64,000 nt of DNA from Microbulbifer donghaiensis (GTDB lineage: Bacteria > Pseudomonadota > Gammaproteobacteria > Pseudomonadales > Cellvibrionaceae), in the NCBI RefSeq assembly GCF_900129095.1, contig NZ_FQVA01000001.1, forward strand, positions 2,183,615-2,247,614, read 5' to 3'. A program made the translations under genes and the position numbers. A model generated the notes under the pieces. It was given only the letters and a program-made list of their open reading frames with translations, was not told where the DNA came from and searched no databases. Position 1 is the first letter of the stretch. Every line of letters starts with the position of its first letter. Positions 56,047 to 64,000 of the stretch are shown piece after piece.

Positions 56047-57678
56047 ATGAAAGCAGGGATATGCAGTTTGCTCGCAGCTGTCTCGATATTGAGCGGCACC
56101 ATCTCCAATGCGACGCCCTTCGACCAGTACCGCTCGATCGACGGCACCGGCAATAACCTGACGCTGCCACAACTCGGCTCAGCCCATAGCCCGCTCCTGC
56201 GCCTCGTAACACCGGCGTACAGTGATGGCATCAGTCTGCCGGCCGGAAGTTCGCGCCCGAATCCCAGGGTAATCAGCAATGCCATCTGCCAGCAGCTTGC
56301 CCCCCAACTGGACGGCAGCGGGCACACCAGCATGGTGTTTCAGTGGGGGCAATTTCTCGATCACGATCTGTCACTGACACCGGCCGGCGAGGAACCTCTC
56401 CCGATCCCGGTACCGGCAGGTGACCCGGTATTTACCGCCGGCACGTCCATCTCTTTCCATCGTTCACTGTTTGATCCGCAAACCGGTACGACGGCGCCCC
56501 GGCAGCAGATCAACGAGGTGACGGCCTTTATCGACGCATCGCAGGTGTACGGTTCCGACATGATCCGCGCCGCCGCTCTGCGCACGAATGATGGCACGGG
56601 CAAGCTGGACACGAGCCGTTTCGACCTGCTGCCTTTTAATACCAGTGGCCTTCCCAACGACGGCGGACCCGATGCAGATTTTTATGTGGCCGGTGATATT
56701 CGGGCCAACGAGCAAGTCGGCCTAACTGCGCTGCATGTCCTGTTCGTGCGCGAACACAACCGCCTTGCAACGGCGCTACATCACCAGGACAAAAGTCTCT
56801 CTGGAGATGAAATCTACCATCGCGCACGGGCCATCGTCGGTGCACAGATGCAAGTCATTACCTATCAGGAATTTCTTCCCGCAGTGCTGGGCCCCTATGG
56901 CCTTGCCCCCTACGCAGGATATTCACCGACGACGGACCCTGGTATTGCCAACGCGTTTTCTACCGCCGCCTTCCGCTTCGGCCACAGTATGCTGAGCAGC
57001 GAACTCCTCCGGCTTAAATCGAACGGTAAACCGATTCCCGATGGCAACCTGAGCCTGCGTGATGCATTTTTTACCCGCCTGGAACTCAACCCGGAGTCAG
57101 GCAGGGGAATCGAGCCCCTGTTGCGCGGGCTGGCCTCTCAGGTTGCCCAGGCTGTGGACACCAAGATCGTCGACGGCGTCAGGAATTTTCTTTTCGGCTC
57201 GCCGGATCAGGGGGCATTTGACCTGGCCTCGCTAAACATCCAGCGCGGGCGGGATCACGGCTTGCCCGGCTATAACGCCATGCGAATCGAACTTGGGCTG
57301 GCACCAGCGGCAGACTACGAAGATATTACTAGCGATCCGCAATTGAGCAGCCTGTTACGCCAGGTATACGGGCCCGGTAATGTCGCTGAGGTGGATCCGT
57401 GGATAGCGGGGCTGGCAGAGGACAAACTGCCAGGCGCGCTGGTGGGCCCACTGTTCCATCATCTTATCCGCGACCAATTTGAGCGACTCAGGGATGGCGA
57501 CCGTTTCTGGTATCGGAAAGTTTTTAGTGGTGAGACCCTGCAGCAACTGGAAAGCACGACCCTGGCCGACATCATCTGCAGGAACACGCAGATTCGACCG
57601 GCCGAGCTGAATGAAAATGTATTCACCAGCAACCCAACTCCATCCACCAGCGTTCCCCAGTCAGCCGTGGTTGATTAG
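56047..57678 (+). CDS. Secreted animal-type heme peroxidase
   Basis: A 543-residue member of the animal heme peroxidase (peroxidase-cyclooxygenase) superfamily, which oxidises halides or phenols with H2O2. A signal peptide covers residues 1-22 (LLAAVSILSG). The distal His is in WGQFLDHDLSLTPAG (residue 106). The VREHNRLATAL segment holds the catalytic Arg/Glu region, and the proximal His is in AFRFGHSMLSS (residue 313). The late RGRDHGLPGYNAMR is a superfamily hallmark. The frame is open from 55921, but the ATG at 56047 starts the signal sequence. It stands alone between rimO and the GlxA-type gene. Substrate unknown; antimicrobial or oxidative roles are inference. Confidence 0.9.
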   Translation: MKAGICSLLAAVSILSGTISNATPFDQYRSIDGTGNNLTLPQLGSAHSPLLRLVTPAYSDGISLPAGSSRPNPRVISNAICQQLAPQLDGSGHTSMVFQWGQFLDHDLSLTPAGEEPLPIPVPAGDPVFTAGTSISFHRSLFDPQTGTTAPRQQINEVTAFIDASQVYGSDMIRAAALRTNDGTGKLDTSRFDLLPFNTSGLPNDGGPDADFYVAGDIRANEQVGLTALHVLFVREHNRLATALHHQDKSLSGDEIYHRARAIVGAQMQVITYQEFLPAVLGPYGLAPYAGYSPTTDPGIANAFSTAAFRFGHSMLSSELLRLKSNGKPIPDGNLSLRDAFFTRLELNPESGRGIEPLLRGLASQVAQAVDTKIVDGVRNFLFGSPDQGAFDLASLNIQRGRDHGLPGYNAMRIELGLAPAADYEDITSDPQLSSLLRQVYGPGNVAEVDPWIAGLAEDKLPGALVGPLFHHLIRDQFERLRDGDRFWYRKVFSGETLQQLESTTLADIICRNTQIRPAELNENVFTSNPTPSTSVPQSAVVD

Positions 57679-57922
57679 AAGGCGCATTTGGCTGCGCTGA
57701 GTATATGACCTTCCACGGCTACATCGCTCCAGTCGCAGAGCTGATGGCGGCATTAGCCGCGCCGTCCCATCTGAATTCTGCTGTGGTGCGAGTCGGCCTG
57801 CTAATCGGCAATAGTTTTGACGCCGTAAGAACATTCCCTTCCTGACCCTTTTCCTCCCAATTGGCAGTTTTTGCTGTCATATTGTCATTTCTGCCAGCGC
57901 CGCACTGTGAAACACTGTGTCC

Positions 57923-58921
57923 ATGGCAGAACAAAATCCCACATCGTCGCATCCGCTGAAAATTTCCATGGTGATCTACCCGGGCGCCCAGTGCCTGGAT
58001 ATTACCGGTCCGTTGGAGGTCTTTGCGCTGGCCAACCGCCAGTTGCGAGACGATGGTCTCCGTATCGACGATGTCTACGAAATTGAATTGCTGGCCGCAG
58101 CCGCCGGCCCGGTGGCCATGTCCTCCGGCATCAAATTGATCGCCGACCAGTCCTACCGCGAAGCCGGTGATATGGACACATTGCTTGTCTGTGGCGGAAC
58201 GGATGAAAGCGCCGTCGCACAGCGAGCAAATGGCGATTTAACCGACTGGCTCAGGTCTCGCGCACAGAGGGTCAGGCGTTTCGGTTCCATTTGCAGCGGC
58301 GCACTGATTCTCGCCGGGGCCGGTCTGTTGGATGGCAGGCGCGCCACCACCCACTGGATGGACGTACCGGAGCTGCAAGGCTTTCCGGATATCGAGGTGG
58401 ATCCAGATGCCATCTATGTGCGTGACGGGCACGTCTACACCTCCGCCGGCATAACTTCCGGCATCGATCTCGCGCTGGCAATGGTGGAGGAAGATTGCGG
58501 ACGTAGACTCGCATTAAAAGTGGCGCGGCGCCTGGTACTGTACCTGAAGCGAGAAGGAGGGCAGACACAATACAGTGAACACCTATCGAGCCAGGTGGAC
58601 AGCGATCAATTTGGACGGCTGATCGAGTGGATTTACCAAAATCTAGCCTCACCGATTACCGTTACGAAGCTCGCCGAAGAAGCCGCAATGAGTCCGCGCA
58701 ATTTCGCGCGCTGTTTTTTGCAGGAAACCGGAGTGACCCCGGCCAAGTTTGTTGAGCGCGCGCGGGTGGAGAAATCGCGCCAGCTGCTGTCAGAGCAAAG
58801 TCTGCCGCTGGAAAAGATCGCCATGCAATGTGGTTTTCAATCGCAGGAACAATTACGACGAGCATTCCACAGGCAGATGGGCGTACTGCCGAGCAACTAC
58901 CGAAAGCACTTTAATGGATAA
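57923..58921 (+). CDS. GlxA-family transcriptional regulator (DJ-1/PfpI + AraC HTH)
   Basis: A 332-residue regulator. Residues 13-185 form a DJ-1/PfpI-like amidotransferase fold with VIYPGAQCLDITGPLEVF and the Cys elbow GSICSGALILAGAG near residue 118. Residues 225-330 are an AraC DNA-binding domain with two HTH motifs (TVTKLAEEAAMSPRNFARCF and LEKIAMQCGFQSQEQLRRAF). GlxA-type proteins usually sense small metabolites and activate neighbouring genes. ATG 57923 or GTG 57917 could be the start; neither has a good RBS. The next gene starts 19 bp after the stop and may be co-transcribed. Confidence 0.92.
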   Translation: MAEQNPTSSHPLKISMVIYPGAQCLDITGPLEVFALANRQLRDDGLRIDDVYEIELLAAAAGPVAMSSGIKLIADQSYREAGDMDTLLVCGGTDESAVAQRANGDLTDWLRSRAQRVRRFGSICSGALILAGAGLLDGRRATTHWMDVPELQGFPDIEVDPDAIYVRDGHVYTSAGITSGIDLALAMVEEDCGRRLALKVARRLVLYLKREGGQTQYSEHLSSQVDSDQFGRLIEWIYQNLASPITVTKLAEEAAMSPRNFARCFLQETGVTPAKFVERARVEKSRQLLSEQSLPLEKIAMQCGFQSQEQLRRAFHRQMGVLPSNYRKHFNG

Positions 58922-58940
58922 CAAAAACTTAGGGATTAGT

Positions 58941-60236
58941 ATGCGGCTAAATTTTTTGACCTCGGCATTGATCAGCCTGTTGGTTCTATCCTCGGGTGCG
59001 CAGGCTCTACCGGACCGCGAAGTAAAAAAGTGGACGGAAGATTTAGACCGTTATCAGCAGCAGCTCGAAGAACAGCATATCAACCTTTACCACAGCGTCG
59101 GTAAAGCGCAGTTTACTGAGGCGTTGTCCGCGCTTAAGAAATCTCTGCCCGAGCTCAATGAGCAACAAGTACTGGTTGAGATGATGCGCATAACCCGTCT
59201 GGTGGGCGATGGGCACACGCAGTTTGCCATTTGGAGCGGTGATATTGCCTTCTTTCCCTTTAGGTTTGTCAATATCGATGGCACTTATCGACTGATCGCG
59301 ACTAGCGAACCCTACAAACATTTAATCGGCTACAAACTGCGTTCTATCGATGGCATCCAGATCGATAAAATCGTTGCGCTTCTGACGCCTGTGGTGCAGG
59401 GCGTAGAAAATCAGTATTCATTAAAAGTACGTGTCACCGGCCACATCAGCTCAGCACCGGTTCTGTACGGGCTCGGCATTACGAAAACAGTCCACCGGGC
59501 ACTTTACACATTTGAAGACGATGAGGGTCGGCAAGCAACGATTTCAGTTGCGTCTATACCGATGCGCCACTACCACGACCAGCTCGATCACACACTTGTC
59601 CCTGAGCGAATTCCTTTCGGTAAAAAACAAGTTTCCGAGAATGAAAATCTTTGGCTGTCCGCCGATGATGAAACCAAAACCGCATATGTCTATTTCCGCA
59701 GATATCCGAGCTTTTCCGACATGGAGGATTTCGCGGAAGATGTAAGAGAGTACCTCGACGAACACGAAACCAGGAATCTGATCATTGATCTGCGCGATAA
59801 TGGCGGTGGCGATTTCTTTGTCGGACTGGGACTGGCTTGGGGGCTGGTACTCGCAGATGGTCTGGATTGGGAGCAGGGCGTCTATACCCTGATTGGTAAC
59901 AGAACCTACTCTGCGGCCATGAGTAACGCGGCACAATTTCGGCAGATACTGCACGCAAAACTGGTGGGGGAACCAACCGGCGGCAATCCTGTTGGCTACC
60001 AGGATATGGATTCTTTTTCACTCCCGAATACGGGATGGACCATTACCTATTCAAAACGTAATTACCGATTTCAGGATTCATTTTCCAGCGGCGTAAGGCC
60101 GGACATAATGATCGAGACTGACTGGCCAAGCTACCGCAGTGGCATCGACAAACCACTCGCCTGGATCATGAAAGAGATATCCGACAGAAATCGCGCTTAT
60201 TTAAACGCCGCAGCGAAACGGAAAGAAACACCCTGA
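58941..60236 (+). CDS. Exported S41-family peptidase-like protein
   Basis: A 431-residue protein with a clear signal peptide (residues 1-22, LISLLVLSSGAQA). The C-terminal half resembles the S41/tail-specific protease fold: NLIIDLRDNGGGDFFVGLGL, then NRTYSAAMSNAAQF with the nucleophile Ser, and VGEPTGGNPVGYQD. The usual PDZ domain is not evident; the N-terminal 200 residues look like an all-helical/strand pro-domain with MRITRLVGDGHTQFA. ATG 58941 follows AGGGA; ATG 58914, overlapping the GlxA stop, is an alternative. Codon use here is visibly more AT-rich than in the core genes. Confidence 0.82.
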   Translation: MRLNFLTSALISLLVLSSGAQALPDREVKKWTEDLDRYQQQLEEQHINLYHSVGKAQFTEALSALKKSLPELNEQQVLVEMMRITRLVGDGHTQFAIWSGDIAFFPFRFVNIDGTYRLIATSEPYKHLIGYKLRSIDGIQIDKIVALLTPVVQGVENQYSLKVRVTGHISSAPVLYGLGITKTVHRALYTFEDDEGRQATISVASIPMRHYHDQLDHTLVPERIPFGKKQVSENENLWLSADDETKTAYVYFRRYPSFSDMEDFAEDVREYLDEHETRNLIIDLRDNGGGDFFVGLGLAWGLVLADGLDWEQGVYTLIGNRTYSAAMSNAAQFRQILHAKLVGEPTGGNPVGYQDMDSFSLPNTGWTITYSKRNYRFQDSFSSGVRPDIMIETDWPSYRSGIDKPLAWIMKEISDRNRAYLNAAAKRKETP

Positions 60237-60315
60237 AAACATCAGTGCACCGATCGGCGAGCATTGCGCTATCCGACGGAAGCAGTCGGCTTGTTTAGAA
60301 ATTTACGGAAATAAT

Positions 60316-61620
60316 ATGACAAAAAGAAAAGGACTTTTGCTGGCGACAGTCTCGCTGCCGCTCATATTTCTCGGTTGGTGGCTTTGGCCCGTCTATCAGT
60401 TCTATGCCTGGAACAAGGGCTCGTTACCGCTAAACCCTATAGGCTGGCTGGAGTTACCGCGAGACAATCCATTGACGCAGGAGCTTTTCGACCTCACGTA
60501 CAAGGAGGCTGGAACACAATCGCTTACCGCAATCGAGAAGCACCGGGAGAAAATCGCTTCACCGGCGATCTCCGCTGCCGTCGCCGCCTGCGGAAAATTG
60601 GTGTGGGCTGGGGCCGCAGGCTGGTCAGACATTGAATCAGAAACGCCGGTGAATACCGACACGCGATTTCGAATCGGCAGTACCTCCAAGGCGCTTACCG
60701 GCACGGCGTTGGCGCGCCTCGTACAAAGCGATCGTATAAACCTGGATACGCCAATTGTCCGCTACCTGGACCCACTGCCGAATACCGCGTGGAGCAGTAT
60801 CACGCCACGACAGCTCGCGTCACATATGAGCGGACTACCGGACTATAAGGAAAACGGTGATCTGCCCGGTCTCTACCACACGCTGGCCCTGCGTCGTCAC
60901 TATGACAGCGTAGAGAGCGCACTCGACGTATTTGACGGCAGCGAACTGATGTTCGAGCCCGGCAGTGATTTTCACTACTCGACATTCAATACGGTATTAC
61001 TGGGCGCTGTCATCAGTGCCGTGGCAAAAGAACCCTACCTGAGCTTCATGCAACAGGAGGTTTTCGCTCCGGCGCAAATGAATGCAACGCTTCCCGCACC
61101 GGTGCGCGGTGATGTCGCCAACCGGATTGCCACGCCATACAAAAGCAATGGTATCACCGGCACGGAACACCGTGTGCGTGAATGGCGAGCCGTAGATCTC
61201 AGCCACCGCCTGCCCGGTGGTGGCTTCGTATCGACCCCTTCAGATTTGGTCCGATTGGGGATGCACTACCTCGATGACAGCTACCTATCGCCGCAAACAC
61301 GACAACTGTTCTGGACGCCGCAGCAGCTACCGGACGGGACGACCAATGCACAGCACTATGCACTCGGGTGGCGAGTCTCGGAGCGTGAGATTAGCGGCCA
61401 GGGCTTGGTACAGGTGGTAAATCACGGCGGTGTCTCCCGCGGCGGTCAGAGCTGGCTGATGATATTGCCGGATTATCGAATGGCGGTGGCGGTGAATATT
61501 AACCGCAAGACAGACGTATTCTGGGATTTCGGCAGCGTGTCGCTGGAGATCGCCAGCGAATTTCTTCGCGCTTTGCCTGCGGCAGGCTGCCAGTCGCAGA
61601 TCGCCCGCTCCGGCGAGTGA
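60316..61620 (+). CDS. Serine hydrolase of the beta-lactamase/LACTB-like family
   Basis: A 434-residue membrane-anchored hydrolase. Residues 7-25 form a helix (LLLATVSLPLIFLGWWLW). The SxxK nucleophile is GSTSK (Ser122, Lys125). The second motif is HYSTFNTVLLG (Tyr221), where the Asn of the usual YxN is Thr, as I recall for mitochondrial LACTB (YSTFGYTLL). The third element is HGGVSRGG. The LASHMSGLPDY segment also recalls LACTB. It may act as a peptidase or esterase; beta-lactamase activity is not implied. It is in line with the S41-like gene 79 bp upstream. Confidence 0.85.
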   Translation: MTKRKGLLLATVSLPLIFLGWWLWPVYQFYAWNKGSLPLNPIGWLELPRDNPLTQELFDLTYKEAGTQSLTAIEKHREKIASPAISAAVAACGKLVWAGAAGWSDIESETPVNTDTRFRIGSTSKALTGTALARLVQSDRINLDTPIVRYLDPLPNTAWSSITPRQLASHMSGLPDYKENGDLPGLYHTLALRRHYDSVESALDVFDGSELMFEPGSDFHYSTFNTVLLGAVISAVAKEPYLSFMQQEVFAPAQMNATLPAPVRGDVANRIATPYKSNGITGTEHRVREWRAVDLSHRLPGGGFVSTPSDLVRLGMHYLDDSYLSPQTRQLFWTPQQLPDGTTNAQHYALGWRVSEREISGQGLVQVVNHGGVSRGGQSWLMILPDYRMAVAVNINRKTDVFWDFGSVSLEIASEFLRALPAAGCQSQIARSGE

Positions 61621-62318
61621 TCTTTCGTAGCGAGAGCAACCAGATTGCGGTGCGCCATTTCGATATCCCGATTACGGAAGGCGCGCTGAACTGTGCTTAC
61701 GAAGCGTTGGAACCTTTCTCTCGAGCTTTCCGCAAATTCACGGGACAGTCTCCATCTGAGTTGCGCGCACAACCTGCGTGGAAACAGTGGTACGCCAAAA
61801 ATTGGCCGCTGCAATCAATTCGGAGTCAACAGGGCATGAGTCAAAAATATAATGGGCGGGTTCGCGTTCTCGATTTCCCTGCGACTGCCGTGGCAGTGCT
61901 GGAACATCGCGGCGATCCAAGGTTGGTGGGAAATACCGTGCGAGATTTTATCGGCTGGCGAAAACAAAATGACTTGCCGCCGCACAAGAGTGCGACATTC
62001 AATATTATCTACGACGATCCCGCGCAGGTCGCGCCGGCAGACTACCGCCTGGACCTTTGCGCCGCCTTCGATGGTGAAGTGGGAGAAAATACTTTCGGCA
62101 TCGTCAAAAAAACAATTCCCGCGGGTCGCTGCGCGGTGCTGCGCCATACGGGCCCGGACGAAGGACTCGCAAAGTCTGTTAAATATCTCTATCTGGAATG
62201 GTTGCCGCAGAGTGGTGAAGAGTTGCGGGACTTCCCGCTCTATTTCCAGCGGGTGAAATTTTTCCCGGACGTGGCGGAAGTCGAAGCGGTTACGGATATT
62301 TTTCTGCCGCTAAAATAG
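61617..62318 (+). pseudogene. AraC/GyrI-type regulator, N-terminally truncated
   Basis: The open frame encodes 233 residues. Residues 20-55 match only the last two helices of an AraC DNA-binding domain (ALNCAYEALEPFSRAFRKFT then GQSPSELR). Residues 80-233 are a GyrI-like small-molecule-binding domain (FNIIYDDPAQVAPADYRLDL). A complete Rob/SoxS-type protein would carry about 60 further residues, with the first HTH, before this. Those are missing: the upstream DNA is the 3' end of the hydrolase gene. The GTG start overlaps the hydrolase stop as GTGA. It could be a decayed gene or a repurposed effector-binding protein. Confidence 0.65.
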
Positions 62319-62352
62319 CAGCGAAAACTAGCCCGGCCGATTTTTTTCGGCA

Positions 62353-62901
62353 CTACCGCAATAAAAATTCGGCGAACTGCGCCAGGTCATCGAACACTGC
62401 AGTATCGGCCAGTTGCTCGTCCGGCTCGTTGATCAGCTGTAGCAGCGTCTGCTCGCCCGCACCAGTCTTCACCAGCACCGGCTTGCAGCCTTTCTCCAGC
62501 GCCGCCTGCAGGTCCTTTAGTTTGTCGCCGACCATGTAACTGCCGTGCAGGCTGGTATCGAATTCCGCCTCTATCGCATCCAGCAACCCGGCTTTCGGTT
62601 TGCGGCAGCGGCAGTCGTCATCGGGTCCGTGGGGGCAGTAGAAAATCGCGGCGATTTCGCCGCCGGCGTCTTCAACCAGCGCGCGCATCTTCGCGTGCAT
62701 GGCTTCGAGATCGTCCAGGTCGAACAGGCCCCGGGCGAGGCCGCTCTGGTTGCTGGCGATCACCAACTGGTGGCCGGCCCGGCTCATGTCCGCCATTGCC
62801 TCGATGCTGCCGGGCAGCGGGATCCACTCGTCGGCGGATTTGACGTAGCCGTCGGAGTCATAATTGATGACGCCGTCCCGGTCCAGCACGATGATTGCCA
62901 T
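62353..62901 (-). CDS. gmhB: D-glycero-beta-D-manno-heptose-1,7-bisphosphate 7-phosphatase
   Basis: HAD-superfamily phosphatase in ADP-heptose synthesis for the LPS inner core, 182 residues. The nucleophile motif is VLDRDGVINYDS at residues 5-16, the second motif is ASNQSGLARG, and the zinc-binding Cys cluster lies in YCPHGPDDDCRCRKP. The YMVGDKLKDLQAA segment gives the C-terminal acid. An earlier in-frame ATG at 62925 is less family-like. It lies 70 bp downstream of glyS, a common gammaproteobacterial pairing. Confidence 0.93.
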   Translation of the reverse strand: MAIIVLDRDGVINYDSDGYVKSADEWIPLPGSIEAMADMSRAGHQLVIASNQSGLARGLFDLDDLEAMHAKMRALVEDAGGEIAAIFYCPHGPDDDCRCRKPKAGLLDAIEAEFDTSLHGSYMVGDKLKDLQAALEKGCKPVLVKTGAGEQTLLQLINEPDEQLADTAVFDDLAQFAEFLLR

Positions 62902-62971
62902 GAAGAGTTTTCCGCAGTCAGACAATCGCCGCAGCCGGCATAACCGGCTGCGACAGGATTGGATGCTTGAA

Positions 62972-64000
62972 TTACTTTGCCGGTACCAGCAGCGAAATAT
63001 CCGCTACCTCGAGGAACAGCGCGCGCAGCTGCGCCAGCAATGCCAGGCGGTTATCGCGCAACTTCTCGTCATCGGTCATAACCATCACGTGGTCGAAGAA
63101 GCTGTCGACGGTGTCGCGCAGACCGGCGAGGCCGGCCAGGCCCTCGGCAAACATTGCGTCCTGATAGAGCGGCTCCACCTCGGTACGGGCGACTTGCACG
63201 GCGGCGTAAAGGGCTTTTTCCGCATCTTCCTGCAGCAGGCTCTCGTCTACCGTGTGCGGTACATTGCCTTCCAGCTTGGCGAGAATATTGGACACGCGCT
63301 TGTTGGCTGCCGCCAGCGCTTCGGCTTCCGGCAGCTGGCTGAAGGCGTGCACCGCGTGCACCCGGTTGTCGATATCCAGTGGGCGCGACAGCTTGCGCGC
63401 GGCTACTGAAAGGAATACTTCGGTGGCGATGCCCTGGTCCTCGTAGCGGGCGCGGAAGCGCTCGAGGATGTACTGCAGTGTCTGCTCGACGACGTTGTTG
63501 TATTCGCCCAGCGCGGTGCGCGGGAAATTGTTGCGGGCCAGTTCCAGCAGTTCGCGCAGGTCCAGGTCGAGTTTTTTCTCCACCAGGATACGGATAACGC
63601 CCAGGCTGGCGCGGCGCAGCGCGAAGGGATCGCGGGAGCCGCTCGGCGGCTGGCCGATACCAAAGATGCCCACCAGGGTGTCGAGGCGATCCGCCAGTGC
63701 GATCACGGTGCCGGTCTCACTGCGCGGCAGTTCGTCACCGGCAAACTTGGGCATGTACTGCTCGTACATCGCCTTGGCCACGTCGAGCGGCTCGCCATCG
63801 TTTTCCGCATAGTAGTAGCCGGCGATGCCCTGCATGTCCGCAAATTCGAACACCATCTCGGTGACCAGGTCGGACTTGCACAGGCGACCGGCGCGCGCGG
63901 CCCAGTCGGGATTTGCGTCTATCCTGTCGGCAATCTTCGCTGCCAGTACCGCCAGGCGCTCGGTCTTGTCGTATACCGTGCCCAGGTGCTGCTGGAAGAT
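62972..64000 (-). CDS. glyS: Glycyl-tRNA synthetase beta subunit (3' part; 5' end beyond window)
   Basis: The C-terminal half of the large subunit of the alpha2beta2 glycyl-tRNA synthetase. The frame is open from the right edge (LGTVYDKTERLAVLA) to the stop at 62972, so the first ATG visible inside the frame is not the start. It carries QGIAGYYYA, ALADRLDTLVGIFGIGQPPS and the ALRRASLGVIRIL segment, all typical of GlyS, followed by the anticodon-binding-like helical domain. At least 343 codons are inside the window. glyQ should lie further right. Confidence 0.96.
   Translation of the reverse strand: MFQQHLGTVYDKTERLAVLAAKIADRIDANPDWAARAGRLCKSDLVTEMVFEFADMQGIAGYYYAENDGEPLDVAKAMYEQYMPKFAGDELPRSETGTVIALADRLDTLVGIFGIGQPPSGSRDPFALRRASLGVIRILVEKKLDLDLRELLELARNNFPRTALGEYNNVVEQTLQYILERFRARYEDQGIATEVFLSVAARKLSRPLDIDNRVHAVHAFSQLPEAEALAAANKRVSNILAKLEGNVPHTVDESLLQEDAEKALYAAVQVARTEVEPLYQDAMFAEGLAGLAGLRDTVDSFFDHVMVMTDDEKLRDNRLALLAQLRALFLEVADISLLVPAK

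Noticed and set aside
57679-57922. RNA gene or extra small protein between the heme peroxidase and GlxA-type genes
   Set aside because: No cloverleaf, terminator pattern or open frame with a start signal was found.

Overview
The window is chromosomal DNA of a GC-rich gammaproteobacterium. The rpmH-rnpA-yidD-yidC-mnmE-mnmG-rsmG-parAB-atp block next to dnaA-dnaN-recF-gyrB is the classic origin neighbourhood of this class. The glmU / DeoR regulator / glmS order is Pseudomonas-like. The accessory genes (FecA-like receptor, several Na+/H+ and K+/H+ antiporters, a TolB-propeller amidohydrolase) would suit a marine Cellvibrionales (Microbulbifer-like) organism. That placement is inference from remembered protein resemblance, not a search. 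No rRNA, tRNA, CRISPR array or transposase was seen.

Layout. 1-4.7 kb: three cation/proton antiporters (the first cut by the left edge). 4.9-8.8 kb: a class II aldolase-like gene, a LysR regulator, and the divergent glutathione-dependent formaldehyde detoxification pair frmA-fghA. 8.8-16.5 kb: glmS, its DeoR neighbour with a perfect palindrome in its leader, a three-gene 2-oxoacid dehydrogenase operon (E1 alpha, E1 beta, E2; no E3), and glmU. 16.6-25.0 kb: a block lying between glmU and atpC, which are adjacent in many relatives; it holds a CDF transporter, a 1113-residue secreted propeller-amidohydrolase, a GST, a TPR protein and a patatin. 25.2-32.4 kb: the complete atpIBEFHAGDC operon on the minus strand. 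32.6-42.5 kb: parB, parA, rsmG, mnmG, mnmE, yidC, yidD, rnpA and rpmH, all minus, interrupted only by a plus-strand bicupin gene. 43.0-49.3 kb: dnaA-dnaN-recF-gyrB, plus strand. 49.4-55.9 kb: a CysH-like protein, a GNAT protein, a FecA-like TonB receptor, an RlmI-like methyltransferase and rimO. 56.0-62.3 kb: an accessory block with a secreted animal-type heme peroxidase, a GlxA-type regulator, an S41-like protease, a LACTB-like serine hydrolase and an AraC/GyrI gene missing most of its DNA-binding domain. 62.4-64 kb: gmhB and the 3' part of glyS.

Replication and segregation. Two noncoding regions carry DnaA-box-like motifs. One is the 705-bp gap upstream of mnmG: an AT-rich stretch beside mnmG, then a cluster of near-consensus boxes, with a local G/C composition switch at about 37,320. 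The other is the rpmH-dnaA gap, with two perfect TGTGGATAA boxes. Two identical 16-bp parS palindromes lie inside recF, close to the parA-parB genes that would act on them. The region therefore combines a probable origin, initiator, clamp, gyrase and the segregation system with its centromeres.
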